NCBI GenBank assembly: GCA_023213395.1
Contig: CM041465.1
Span: forward strand, 98,959,741 to 99,023,740
Reading direction: 5' to 3'
Origin: Cycas panzhihuaensis
Lineage: Eukaryota; Cycadophyta
Length of the DNA stretch: 64,000 nt
Part shown: piece after piece, positions 22,404-33,471 of the stretch
Layout: every line of letters begins with the position of its first letter
How positions within the stretch are numbered: the stretch's first letter is position 1
Notes under the pieces: model-generated
Seen by the model: only the letters and a program-made list of their open reading frames with translations
The model's database searches: none
Told to the model about the DNA's origin: nothing
Position numbers and translations under genes: made by a program

Positions 22404-24620
22404 ATGGAGGGTTACCCCTCCGATTGGGCCTACCATGCCATGTCTCCTGGAACTCAAGAGTTCCCTCCATCCGTTTCAGAATCCACCCGTGAGGGCGAGG
22501 ATTCCATCTATTACCCTGATGACCATTTCCACCCCGAAGATTTTGAGCCTTGGCTCATGCAATGGAAGATCCGGCTACTCGTGAGACCCGCCACCCCACC
22601 GGGCGAGCCTTATGAGGAGCGCCCTGAGGATCCCCTACTTTCAAAGTCCCTTCGACCTCGTATGGCTATGAGGATACCCCTCCCGCCGACGCGGTCGAGG
22701 CGCTTGGCAAGTACTTTCGGCGGTTCGCCAACCGCCTCCTAGATGGTTAACGGAGATGCTACGCAACGCGTGGCGTCTTCCTCATCCATGCCCACGTCAT
22801 CTACGACGATTGATCGTCGTCCGCGCCTGCAAGACACGCCCTATGCCGTGTCTACCCACCTAAGGCGAGTGTTGCGCCCGCCGCCCCAGTGGTCCCACTC
22901 CTTCGGGACCCGCCGCGGCGTGTCCGCTCCCCAACTCGGAGTTAGTATGCCTGTTCAAACCAAACGCCGCGTGCCACCGCCGAACGTGGCGCACGCGTTC
23001 CCCTAGAGGCCTCGAGGCCCTACTAGCGCCGCCGCTAGCCATGTAGGACCCACTCCTACGTACGTCCAGAACCCGGTTGGTGGTCCTTCTCTTTACGTGC
23101 CCCCAGGCTACACGTCACAACCTTGGGGGCAGGGCAAGGGAAACCATCTCCCTGTCTATGGAGTGGACCCGTTGCACCCATATGGGGTCGCGCCACCCAC
23201 GGGTGGCCCATATGGGCTAAACCCGGTCCCTCACCCTTTGTTTTTGACGTCCAGCGCGACTCCTGGCTGGCCACAAGACAAGGGAGCGCGCCTCCTTTTC
23301 AGAGTTTCTATCCGCAGACCCCCTTCCCACAAGGGGTGTTTCCTCAAGGAGGGATGGGACCGACACCCCCATCCGTTCCTTTGCCGGTTGTCGATCCTTT
23401 AGCCCAGGCAAGGACACATCCTTTCGTGGACTATAGGTCGATGCCCTTGTCTGTTGAGGCGTTGAGGACTAACTTGCCGCCTCATCCTCCTGAAGTCCCC
23501 AAATTTGACGGGACTTCGTCGCAAGACCCAACCGAACATGTGCGCAGCTTTTCCATGGCGTGCATCGACTATTGGGCCTACGACCATATCTTGATGAAGC
23601 TCTTCCCGCGGTCCTTGCGACGGCCTCAAGTGGGTCTACCGCCTTCCTGCCCATTCGATTCCCTCATGCCAGCAGCTGGTGGGCGAGTGCGGCAACTACT
23701 TTGACGTAGTCCTCCATTCGAAAGCGGAATGAAGGCGCTGTCGCTCAAACAAGGTCACGATGAGATGAATCGTGACTTTGTGCGACGTTTTCACGACCTT
23801 CTTCATTCCACCAAGGCCACATTGCCTGAGGAGTTGAAGAGGATCATTTGTCAATGCACGCCGTCACGAGGTGCACGTGGAAGTCCTCAAGATGGGGCAA
23901 CCACGCAGACTCGCGATTTCGAGGTGTTTGGCGTTGGAGGCCATTGAGATCCAAGCAGGACTCAAGAAACCTCCCAAGCCCTCGCAACGTCGCGAGGCGC
24001 CTCCTCCAGCGAAGGAGACCACACCTTCGCAGCCTGCTAGGACCACCTCTCACCCGACTGAGAGGACCCTAGATCCGCTTACCTCCGCCATTCGCTCGTT
24101 CGAGCGAACGATGAAGGAGCTTAAGCTCCAGCCTCCTTCGTCGCCTACCTCCCATAGACTTGTCCAGCAGACTTCTCGTGCGATGCCCCCCAAAGGGGGC
24201 AACACCCAACCTTCTCAAGCAAGGAGGACCGATCCTCCCCTTGAGAAGAGCTGGTGTTCCATCCACGGGGAGTGTTTCCATGACGATGCGGCGTTGCGGC
24301 ACAAAGACCCACGCGACTTGTCCCCTAGGCGAGCATCGAGGCCTAATCTCGATCAGCCCGTTTATAGAGACCCGTTCCCCAAACATGGGGAACGCAGTCG
24401 CGATGTTCAACAAAGATACAGTCAGATTCGGGATAGGTCCCCCGATTCTCGCCCTTCGCATGGTAGAGGGAAGGGTGCGCGAAGGTCACTTTCACCTTCG
24501 TGCTCCCCTGACCGCCGTGCTCCATCACCTTCGCAGTCCCGCTACAAGGGAAAGAAGGTTGTCAAATTGCTTGAGACCACTCCGTTATATGCCTTAACCT
24601 TGGTCTCAGCCGCTAAAGAG
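22404..24620 (+). pseudogene. Gypsy gag of element C, frameshifted
   Basis: Gag polyprotein that would package element RNA. It starts at ATG 22404 (MEGYPSDWAYHA), as in D 42878. TPPADAVEALGKYF near 22680 continues in another frame. A Gly/Pro-rich stretch follows (about 22990-23400). The Gag core then runs from VEALRTNLPPHPPEVPKFDG (about 23450) through DPTEHVRSF and SLKQGHDEMNRDF (23735-23775) to LPEELKR and HPEVHVEVLK. A basic, Pro-rich tail carries a WCSIHGECFHDD motif (24253-24290) that may be a degenerate zinc-binding site. At least three frameshifts split it; some may be sequence errors rather than decay. Confidence 0.82.
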
Positions 24621-25430
24621 GCAAGTGCCTCTTCATCCACATCTTACCCCGATCCTCTTAGGGCCGTTCCTCCGGAGCTTCCTGCGCATCCCAAGGCTAT
24701 CCCCGTCCGCCCAGGTCGATTCGACTTTAGAAGAGCCCTTACCCAACCCACGGGAAGGGTAAGCCCTTTCTATCGCTGACAGGCTCTACACCGTCAGCGC
24801 GGAATGTCCTTGATGGACGCCTTGAGAAGCCGCCACTGAGCAATGTGCTCTTCTTCTCAAGCTCTTGGCCAACAAGACGCTTCCATCCATGCGATAGGTG
24901 CTACCTCCCATGGGCCACTGTCATCTCATTTGATCCCGTGAGATCTCCCATCTCCCGAAGCGGAGAAGCTTTGCATTACCCGCTCGTCATTACCATTGAC
25001 ACTCGATTGTATCGTAAAAGGACCATTGTAGATAATGGCTCCTCGGTTAATGCTATGCTGTCGTATGCTCAAGGAGCTAGGCATAGTAGCTCTCGAGTCC
25101 GTCCCTTGAAGTGCCAAGGGTATGATGGGGCCAGAAGTCCTCCGGGGCGCCTCCCTATCCCTCACCTTAGAGGGAAAACTGCTCGCCGGGTTGCCAGACT
25201 CGATGTCGATGTAGAGTACAACCTCTTGTTGGGCCGACCATGGCTCGACCCGGATGGGAGCAACTGCTCCACGCAGCTGGGGCAACTTAAATTTGTCCAT
25301 GAAGGACAAGTTAAAGTTGTCGCCTGTGAGCCAATGCCATCTCACACCTCTCATCCACCGCCAGGTGTTTCGATGATGAAGATAGCGATCCCGAGGAGGT
25401 TACCCTTCCGTGGGACCTTTGTTTCGTGAG
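24620..25430 (+). pseudogene. Gypsy retropepsin (protease) of element C
   Basis: Aspartic protease domain that would mature Gag. The open frame 24845-25429 contains ITIDTRLYRKRTIVDNGSS, with the active site VDNGSS at 25028-25045, then DVDVEYNLLLGRPWLD (25202-25250), the conserved retropepsin flap and C-terminal region. The D-N-G triad is also in D and is typical of plant Tat-type elements. A short frameshift near 25080 separates the active site from the middle part. No RT follows; pol is missing in this element. Confidence 0.8.
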
Positions 25431-26000
25431 ACCGACCTTCATCGGTCAAGCCCTATGCCACGTCATGAGCCAAACCTAGTTAGGTTTGCCCCTATCGCGT
25501 GGGTGGTTACTGCCATTAGCCGCCATGAGTGATTCTGATTCAGATAGCGAGGGTTATGGTCCCTCTTCTCGACGTGTCACCACGGTTTCATGAGCACCTG
25601 GGGAATATCTCGGCCGATATTCCCGCTCTTCCTTATTCTACTGCTGGCTCTGAGCCACCGGGTCCTAAACCAGCCATCTATTTTACCTCCTCGGCCTTCC
25701 CGAGCGGTTTCACGTAGGCGCCCACGTCGGCGAGCCACTCGTAGAGGCACTTCTTCTTCACGCTCTAGATCCTTACCTCGGACTAAAGCCACTCTTACTC
25801 GTATGCAACCTTGCCACGCGATCCGTCGTGTGCCAGGTCCGTTGCGCTCATCTGGTTCCGACCATAGTAAGTTTACTGGTAGACCTAGCCACACTAGGCC
25901 TACTCTTCATCACCTATCTCCTACCCTGCGTGTGACTACCCCTACCTTTATGGGGTCTAGGCACACCTCTTCCTCTCCTCGTGCTCCGAAACGAGCCTAA
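25431..26000 (+). pseudogene. Element C tail replacing pol, Arg/Ser/Pro-rich
   Basis: Where D has linker, RT, RNase H and integrase, C has about 570 bp. It holds an acidic MSDSDSDSEGYG start (25527) and, in another frame, an open reading frame to 26000 with SRRRPRRRATRRGTSSSRSR (about 25710-25770). It ends in a stop next to the conserved stem-loop. The basic part could bind nucleic acid, but the frame is uncertain and I recognise no family. It may be a remnant of the protease-RT linker fused to the 3' end by the deletion that removed pol. Confidence 0.4.
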
Positions 26001-26150
26001 ACTACCATTTTGAATTGTTCCCATTTTTCCCAACCACGGGTTGAATGGCAATTTAAGATGGATTCGTGCTCCGAAACGAGCCTAAACTACCATTTTAAAT
26101 TGTTCCCATTCCTCCCAACCATGGGTGGAATGGCAATTTAAGATGGGTTT
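25981..26150 (+). repeat. 85-bp tandem duplication carrying a stem-loop (element C)
   Basis: Two copies (25981-26065 and 26066-26150) each contain GAGCCTAAACTACCATTTT, then GGAATGGCAATTTAAGATGG (second copy), whose arms can form a ~20-bp imperfect stem. D has one copy at about 57773-57845. The first copy overlaps the last codons before the stop. Confidence 0.8.
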
Positions 26151-26990
26151 CTCTTCGGTTTTACTTCTGGTTCCTCCCGCGGAACCCGCGTTCCCGCGTG
26201 CTCTTGGGAACCTTTGTCCTCCTACTTGGGCATCCTCCAACTAGGACGACGCTAGGGAGTATCGTTACTCCCCCTCCCGTGCTTGTGGTTTCCTTCGCAT
26301 ATTCCGCTATGCTCCCCTGTGGATGTGCATGTCGCCCTATCCTCTAACCTCACACCTCTCGATCACCTCTGCTCACGGTGGATGTGTGTGCTCCTGTTAG
26401 ACATATGGCCATACATGGAAGGAAACACATGCATATTACAACAAAATATTTACAACAAATATCTACAACGAGAACCTGCATATTTACAAAACTTTACAAC
26501 AAAACATATACATTTACACATTCACATACTTGCATATTTTCATATTTACGTTTACAACATGCAAAAATCATTCATTTACAAAATAAACCATACATGCTAC
26601 CTCTATCATACATGATACACACCATTTCATGTGGAGGCTTGTCTGGCCAGCCCGTGCCCAAGTCTCCGGTTGCTGTCGGTTAGATATGCTTGCTCTCTTT
26701 GTTGGATGCCCTCTTACTTCACGTTGCACCTTGGCAACGGGGGCATCCCGTTTTACTGCTTACTTCAGTTTCGGGTCGGTGATTAGACGACGCGTAGGCA
26801 GCCCCTACGTTGTCCTCGTCTCTGTCTCCCTTGTCCACGCGTTCCGCCACGACACTTGCCTATGCCCTTGGTCCACGTGCTGCTCTTTATTGCTTTTCTT
26901 TATATATATGCATGTGCTACTCATGTTTCTTGATTGTCAGCATTCGCCATCACATTACGCTTCCGAGCAGTGAGGCTCACGCCGAGGCGA
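26151..26990 (+). other. Element C 3' untranslated region
   Basis: It aligns at its start with D 57846-58140 (shared TCCTCCTA, GAGTATC.TTACTCCC and CATATTC blocks). Then comes an AT-rich stretch with repeated TTTACA units (26430-26560). Its last ~60 bp (ATTCGCCATCACATTACGCT ... GAGGCTCACGCC) match the ends of G and H just upstream of their LTRs. The polypurine tract is weak here (GCCGAGGCGA) compared with AAGGGGGAAG in G. No gene is seen. Confidence 0.65.
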
Positions 26991-29527
26991 TGTTCCGGCA
27001 GTGGGAATGGACTGGACGCATCGACCTGAGTTTGTGCGGTATATGTTCTTACTTTTCTTACTTATGATTGCTAAGGTAATTTAGAATAGTTTGATTGACA
27101 TGTGCCCTTTGCACGCATTGCTCGTTTGCCTGTTCATAATGCATGTGCCTAACGGCACCTCTTAGCCTATGACGACTCACGGTGAGGGCATCCATAAGCG
27201 GATCGACACCCGTATGGCGTACAGCCACTCACGACGTCTCCATGGTCTTTCGGGATGCTTTTGCCAGCCTGTTTGCTCTTGTTACAGCGTGCCACTTATG
27301 TTGCAAACCCTTCCTAAGCCTGGTTTAACCCTTAGTTGGGGCTCTTTGCACCATTTTAAGTACTTGCCCACTGCCTGGGCCTTCCCCCAGTTGATTTAAT
27401 TCATGCTCAGCCCTTGTTCTTACCTTAAAAAGCTGATTTTTATGACTTTTAGGTTGCATTTTTCTCTTTTTTTAAATTTTAGGCTGTACCGCTGCAAACT
27501 TAGCGGTACCACAAAGTTTGCAATACCGGTAGCGTCATGGTAAACTTAGCGATCGCCAAGTTTGCCACCAGACGACCGCTAAAATTTAAAGAAACCACGC
27601 GACGATGGCTGCGTTTTTCAGAATCGCTAGCGTGGCTCGAATCAGTTGAGGCGCCCGAGGCCCCCAACGTTCACTTGCTATGCCCAAGGCATAAAACCTC
27701 TTTTTTCATTCATTTGCCTCATTCTGGAGTTCACTTTTCTAGACTTCCAAGCAAAAACTCTCTACCAAAAGACAAAGGAAAACACAGAAACTAAGGATTT
27801 TCATGTACAGCAGTTGAGCAGAGGTGAAGTGGGCTACTACCAGCTGGAGTTGCAGGGCCATTGCTGCCCCCTACGTCTCTCCATCGCAAGCTTCACCTTC
27901 TCTCACAAATACTCAAAGATCCAAAGCATTTCTTCACAAGGAAGACTACTCCAAAGGACAACTTCTAGCTGCCATCTTGCACGGAGCTTCCTCCTTCCAT
28001 TCTACTGCAAAGGACACTTAAAACCAGCCTTAGACACTGCTTGTGCTGCTGTTCCAAGTAGCCAAGGTGCATGCATGCATGCTCTCCTTCATTCAAGGTA
28101 TTTCTTGTCTCTTGTTGGTGCATTTTCCCTTGCTTTTTGTTATTCTATTTGCAAGCTCTTCTCCCTCTTTTGCGTGAACTTTCTTTGGGATCTCCTTTGT
28201 CATTTGATGCAAGTAATCTTAGCTAGTTGTGGCTTACTATAGTGCTGCCCTAGATTGGGTACATTTTCTTGCATTCCCTTGAGATCCATCCTTTCCCTCT
28301 TAGCTTTCTCTTCTACCATTTCCTAAGCTAGCCGGCATAAAGGGTTTCCGCGAGGATTAGAGGGAGATAGGCGGGGTTCCGTCCCCCATTGCCACCCTTC
28401 TCCCCAAGGGTTCCGTCCCTTGTCCTCTCTCTCCCTTTATCACCCGCTCTTTCTTAGGAAACGGGGTTAGGGAAGCCTAAGAGGTTCGGTTTGAGTTCTT
28501 TTCCCTTGGTGTAGGCAACCTGTTACTACCTGTCTCACCCCGTTGCCTGCTAGCATTTCCTTCCCGGACCCCGTGGAGACCTCTCGTGGGTGAGTTAGCC
28601 ATCCCGAGGCTACACTCAGTCCCATATAGTACATTTTGTGGTGCTTGACAGTTTGTATGCTTATCGCGTGGCCTTGTTTCATTTTCGTTACATGTTGGTG
28701 CTTACTCACATTTTGCTAGCTTAGTTGATGTTATTACCATATACACATATATCTTGCTGTACTTCGTAGCCTCTCCCCCGAGAGGAAGGCATTCTCTGTT
28801 TGTTTGCAGGATCACGTCAGAGGGAGTGGTGCACGAGATCAACCCGTTCTTGGTCGGCTCTCGCAGTATCTCTTCTCCCTTTCGCTTCGAGCTTTGCTTT
28901 TCATCCTTTCTTTTTATTCGGTCTTTGCATGCCCTGTGGGAGGTAAGTAAACCCCTTCGCCTCCAATCGACGTTGCATGCGTGGAGGAGAGAGGAAAGGA
29001 GCGCAACCGAGAGAGAGGATCCGCACTTCATCCTCAACCGTCGGATCCAGGTATTCCTCGCGTTTCCTTTGTTTTTTCCTTTTATTGTTCTTGCCTTTTA
29101 TACATGCTTAATAGGTAAAGAGAAGGGAATATAAAGAAAAGGAAATAGTCTTTTATTTTACGTTTACTTTTCTCTGCACTGCTTTTACCTTGCATTACGT
29201 AGAGACACAAGACCCATTTACGTTGTATTTCCCAACCCATGCCTTACTTCACACCCGTTGCACGTTGAGTTTGTTGCCCTCTCGTTGCTTTCTCATTACC
29301 TTGAGAAGCCGCAACGCGAGGTTTCCTTTTCCTTCCCGGCCATCAAGGGTAGGAAGGCCTCATCTGCACTCGGCCACCGGAAGCAACCAGCACCTTGCCC
29401 TGATCCGTGCAGGCCCGGCCAAGATGGGCGACCCGCGAGGTGAGATCCTCGCTGTCTAGCCCAGTCTGCGTTGTGTTTTGTATTTCTTTGCTAGACGTAG
29501 GATCGCATTCCCGCGGAGAGCGTTTCA
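26991..29527 (+). repeat. 3' LTR of gypsy C (2537 bp)
   Basis: Begins TGTTCCGGCAGTGGGAATGG and ends GGAGAGCGTTTCA, followed by the target duplication GTACC. It is nearly identical to the 5' LTR except for short clusters of substitutions and indels. The ORF 27646-28242 spans the U3/R region and is not conserved in other LTRs of the family, so I do not call it a gene. Confidence 0.93.
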
Positions 29528-29532
29528 GTACC

Positions 29533-29932
29533 TTAAATCACTTATCAAGAAATTTTACCCTTTTGTCTCAGCTAAAACTCACTGTTGCAGGATGAATCTA
29601 AAGTTTCTCCAGAAATAAAAAAGGATCCTCTAGTCAAGGCAACCTTGTATGACAAATTTCATAAAAATATGAGATGGTCAAATTTTTTATGAAATTTTGG
29701 GCCTTTAATACTTCGTGACTATTATTCCTAGAATGAGCGACTTCAAAAACTTATATTCTTCACCTTTGAATTTCTTCATACATAGAAAAAGTAGAAGCAT
29801 GTAAAGTACTATAATTTTAAGCTCTAAAAATGTTAAAAAATGATGAATGCACTCTCAATACTTCACATTAAAGGTGAATGAGAGACAAAATGACTCCATG
29901 CAAGTGGAATGGAGTGAATAGATCCCCTTCTA
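29533..29932 (-). other. Copia B1 leader, LTR-proximal part
   Basis: This continues the B1 leader right of gypsy C and aligns with B2 50880-51270 (for example GGATGAATCTAAAGTTTCTC against GGATGAATCTGAAGTTTATC). No ORF is conserved. Confidence 0.75.
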
Positions 29933-29944
29933 GCTCTGATACCA
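29933..29944 (-). other. tRNA-iMet primer binding site of copia B1
   Basis: Minus strand TGGTATCAGAGC, two bases inside the 5' LTR. This is the standard plant copia primer site, complementary to the 3' end of initiator tRNA-Met. Confidence 0.92.
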
Positions 29945-29946
29945 CA

Positions 29947-30259
29947 TGAAGGAAGGATGGATCTAGGGAATAAATCACTCACATGCACACAAATGGAAAT
30001 GGAAAATGAAAAAGAGATGAAACAAGATATAAGAGTGAGCTTAGAGGTGAAAATGAATAATAACTCCCTCCTTGAGATTTTGCCTTTTATTATTGAGGGT
30101 GAGCATTAGGGTTAGGATTTTTACACCTAATGATATGAACTCGAAATTACATCTAAATACATATAAAGTGTATTTCATTAATAGACTAATACTAATCAAT
30201 ATATTCTAAGGTCATATAATTAATCTACATAAATGACCTTGATACATTAACCTCTTTCA
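29947..30259 (-). repeat. 5' LTR of copia B1
   Basis: 313 bp, with TG...CA ends on the minus strand (TGAAAGAGGTTAATG ... CATCCTTCCTTCA). It matches 12735-13045 and the two B2 LTRs. It is followed by AAATA, the right target duplication in gypsy LTR H. Confidence 0.9.
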
Positions 30260-32394
30260 AAATACACCTAGAACCTAGCCAGTTAGTGAAATGCACTTTC
30301 TTTCCTTCTTTACGATCTCTTCACCGATCACCTTGTGCTCCTTGTCATGGTTGGCATTGTAGGTGGAACATTGATGGGGCTTCCTTACCTTCCCTAAGAT
30401 GCTTGTGCAAAAGGAAATAAATAAGAGTTGTAAGAAAAAGTTTCAAAAGAAATAAAATGGAAATAAGGTGCACATACCTTTTACTATGATTCCTGCTTAC
30501 TTAAGAAAGTAAACCCTGCTTGATAGATTGATTTCCTTTCTACAAGAGACTATATGTATATATGGAAGCAAATAGATATTTGTATATGTATGTATTTACA
30601 AAAAGGAAATCTAATCTTGGTTATTCTTTTAAAAAAAAGGAAATATTATGCTATTTAATCTTTCTTAATATGCACCCAAAGCTCCTAAGCACTCTTTTAG
30701 AACAGAAAAGTGGGGTAATGGAAGTGAGAAAGAAAGCCTCAGAATTGCCAACCCCTCCAAACAGGGCACATCCATGTGCTCAAGTACTCTAAGCAACCAA
30801 ATCATTAGAAAGCTTGCAACTTTAGGCAAATAAAGAAGGTGACAAAACTTGCAAGGATAAAAGTTGCAAAAACTGCAAATGTTGCAATGTTATAACCTTT
30901 GCAAGACTTGTGAAATAGGGTAAGAATCTCACAAACCACAAGATTCACTAAGAAATCTGATATTAGATGATGTATGAGGGTTGGTTGCAGGCATTATAAG
31001 TGGTTGCCAAAGCTACAACCAGCAAAAGCCTTCACCCCAAGGGTTTCTTGGCATGTAGGGTGGATATGAGATGGGAGAAATGAGAAAGGTAGGAGGCTGC
31101 CCTGGAGGATGTAGTTAAGAGGGTCAGAACCCTAGCCTTAGGCTCCTCTTCCTCCTTTCTACAAGTTCCCACAATCCACCTGCTTGTGGCCCAAGAGGAA
31201 TCCCAAGAGGTTTGGAAGGATGAATAAGGGGAGGTAGGGTTTGCCTTCCTTCAAAGAATCTAAGAAACAAATGTATGGAGGAGATTTTTAGGTAAATAAA
31301 GGAAAATACTTAGAAAATACCCTTGCCAAAGAAAATAACAAGTTGTAGAACTAAAATCACTGCTAAAACTGATTTGGAGCATATATTATCTCATAAACTG
31401 ATATGAGGAGAAAGATCTCTCCTACTGGGTGGAGAAGGGCTCCACTTAATAGCCAAAGAAAGGTGGGAAAACTTACAAAAGCTTGATGTGATGGCTAGAG
31501 TGAGTATTTGAGGGAAGAAACCTACTAAAAATGAATTACTATAGACCTATAACCTAGGGATTTTCCCTAAGGGAAGAAGAAGATAGGAGAAGAGAGGAGG
31601 AGATAGCAATTAGAGGCATTTTTTTCTTTCTTAAATGAGCCAAGAGAGATAAAATAAGTTTGAAATTAGATTTTTATAACTAATTTTGGTCTATCGAGTG
31701 ATTAGGGTTCACTTTGGGTGGGAAACAACCTCCTACCACATGTCAGTTTTGCAATAAATGCAAAACTAGTCATTGTCAAGCCATGGATTCAAATGAATAG
31801 TCACCCTATGGAAAACTTCATGGTACCGCAAAGTTTACCACAGTACAACGAACAATGCCACACTGTGGCTAAAACATAGGAAAAAATAAAGGGGGGCCTA
31901 GGAGGCCCCCAAAAGAGAGGTCTTAGGTCCTAACAGAGTAAAATGATAAACTGGTAAGGCATCTAGGAGACATTTAGGTATTAATGGGACCTTATCAAGC
32001 AAGAAAAATATAGTAATTAAGCCCCAATACAGGACAAGTGGCAAGTGCGAGGGGGATCAAGCCTAAAACATGGTGTTAGGGATCATCCAATGCCAAAAGA
32101 TGATCAAAAGTGGGCTATAGGAGTCGTGAGTACTCGGGAGTGCTATGGAGGTGTGATGGAGGGCTATATGATGCCATGGGATGTCATCGTGAGTCGTCAC
32201 AAGCTAAAATGATAGTTATAAGCATAAAAGAGCAGGCAAGCCAAGTATATTAATCATGCAAACAACAATACCGTGTAAAATGCATCTACTAAATATCTCA
32301 TTATATCTTGAAGTAAATAAAGGGGAAGGTTAGAGATGTACCTATGTTTACCTGAGAGGTGTCATCCATGTCTGTTCATGGTAACCAAGAAACA
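30260..32394 (-). mobile_element. 3' LTR of gypsy H, proximal part
   Basis: Continues LTR H beyond copia B1. The outer (5') end on the minus strand is TGTTTCTTGGTTACC at 32394. The palindromic cluster AAACTTCATGGTACCGCAAA lies at 31813-31832 and a TATA-like GTTATAAAAATC near 31670 (minus). The whole LTR without B1 is about 3.2 kb. It carries no conserved ORF. Confidence 0.78.
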
Positions 32395-33471
32395 CTGCCC
32401 CCTTGGCAACAGAGCCTCACTGTTTGGTAGCATCTGGCAATAGTGAATGTTTTTAACATGATGATTAGTATCATGCATCCATATAAAATGGTGTTATCAT
32501 CTAAGGGAGATGGCAGGTATCATGGTGGATTATGTGGATAAGGAAGGAGAAGGGGCGGCATAAGGGTTGCCTATGCATCGCCCTAGAATTTGGTATAAAA
32601 GAAAGAGGAGATGAGGGGAATGCCCCCATTGCACCTATGGAAGATGAGTGATGTGCAAAGTCACAAACATAATCAACAAGCAAACATGAGAAAGAGGTAT
32701 GTACATATAGAGATCAAAGTGTAAGGGCCTTGTACCATAGGTGATATGAAGGGCAAGATAGAGAAACAAACCTGGTGGTCACCATAGTTTAACCTTATTA
32801 GTGGCCTATTTTTAGAGGTGTGAAGGAATCACAAGTGCAGGATGGGATGGTCCCAGAGCCTAGGTAATCGGGCAACCCACTAGGATACCTAAGGCAGACT
32901 ATCCAAAAGGGATAGACAATGCTCAAGGATACAATGGACAAAGCCATTTGCCTAGGTGTTTAAGTGTCAGGGGATATGCTAAACATCCATGGAGGAGAAA
33001 CGAGGTAAAAGGGATCTGGTAGTCAAGGTGAAGGCTCTTAATTGTGGGTAATATACCTGGTAAACCTAGGTTAGTTATAACACAACAATCTAAGAGTCAC
33101 AAAAGAGGATGATGGGACCATGGTAGAAGTGAAGTACATCAGTAACAGCCTCGATAATGACCATGTATTTAGCTTTGTTATTTATGGTCTCGAGGAGAAA
33201 GATTCTAAAATGCATATAGTCATGTATCGAGGGGTCATAAAGGATCCACACAGTAGCAAAAGGTCCTGAATTTTGCCACGACTTCCTCTGTAAGTGAAGA
33301 TAAGTAGTACCATAGTGAAAAGAATAAGGTTTACGTCATAAGGCAAGAGAAATTGTGACAGTGAGGTTAAAAGGTAAGGAGAGGGAAAGGACATAGCGAC
33401 GGGGCTACAACAGATTGAAAGGCTATGAATATGGATTGTAAGAGGATAGGAAAGCCTTAGGAGGAGACTAC
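32395..33471 (-). mobile_element. Gypsy H internal 3' end with polypurine tract
   Basis: The plus-strand CTGCCCCCTT at 32395-32404 is AAGGGGGCAG on the minus strand, a polypurine tract directly against the LTR. The rest aligns with G 35551-36600 (shared TGGTCACCATAGTTTAACCT near 32773 and 35937). It ends at 33471, where LTR G begins, so G was inserted into H. Confidence 0.75.
32930..33340 (-). pseudogene. Archaeal-type RNase H (aRNH) of gypsy H, decayed
   Basis: Second RNase H domain typical of Tat-type plant elements. The minus strand reads VLLIFTYRGSRGK (about 33310-33270), then TINNKAKYMVIIEA (about 33185-33145), ILFCDS (near 33110), VYQVYYPQLRA (near 33060) and a degraded HIP peptide near 32990. 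It parallels the better copy in G. Two of the expected acidic residues are lost (D near the start, E to K in the NNEAEY motif), and stops are present. Confidence 0.6.

Larger units (their letters stand above)
19603..29527 (+). mobile_element. Gypsy element C, complete gag-only derivative (9925 bp)
   Basis: Complete element with two nearly identical LTRs (19603-22140 and 26991-29527) and a perfect 5-bp target duplication GTACC (19598-19602; 29528-29532), inserted in the leader of copia B1. The internal region (22141-26990, 4.85 kb) has primer site, leader hairpins, gag and a protease domain. It has no RT, RNase H or integrase, no antisense PMD gene and no aRNH. This matches the class called TR-GAG elements. 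It would need proteins from a D-like partner. The internal sequence is more GC-rich than its surroundings. Confidence 0.93.
12735..30259 (-). mobile_element. Ty1/copia element B1, split by gypsy C
   Basis: Full-length copia copy: 5' LTR 29947-30259, tRNA-iMet primer site 29933-29944, long leader, gag, protease, integrase, RT, RNase H, polypurine tract, 3' LTR 12735-13045. The flanking bases AAATG (12730-12734) and AAATA (30260-30264) are a near-perfect 5-bp target duplication inside gypsy LTR H. Without gypsy C and its duplication, B1 is about 7.6 kb, the same as B2 without K. The two LTRs differ at many positions by eye, so it is not recent. Confidence 0.9.

Noticed and set aside
24069-24461. 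130-codon minus-strand ORF over C gag, and 24926-25354 over the protease
   Set aside because: Antisense shadows in GC-rich coding sequence; gag and protease motifs lie on the plus strand.
27646-28242. 198-codon ORF in the 3' LTR of C
   Set aside because: The equivalent frame in the 5' LTR is broken and other LTRs of the family do not keep it, so it is probably non-coding LTR sequence that happens to be open.
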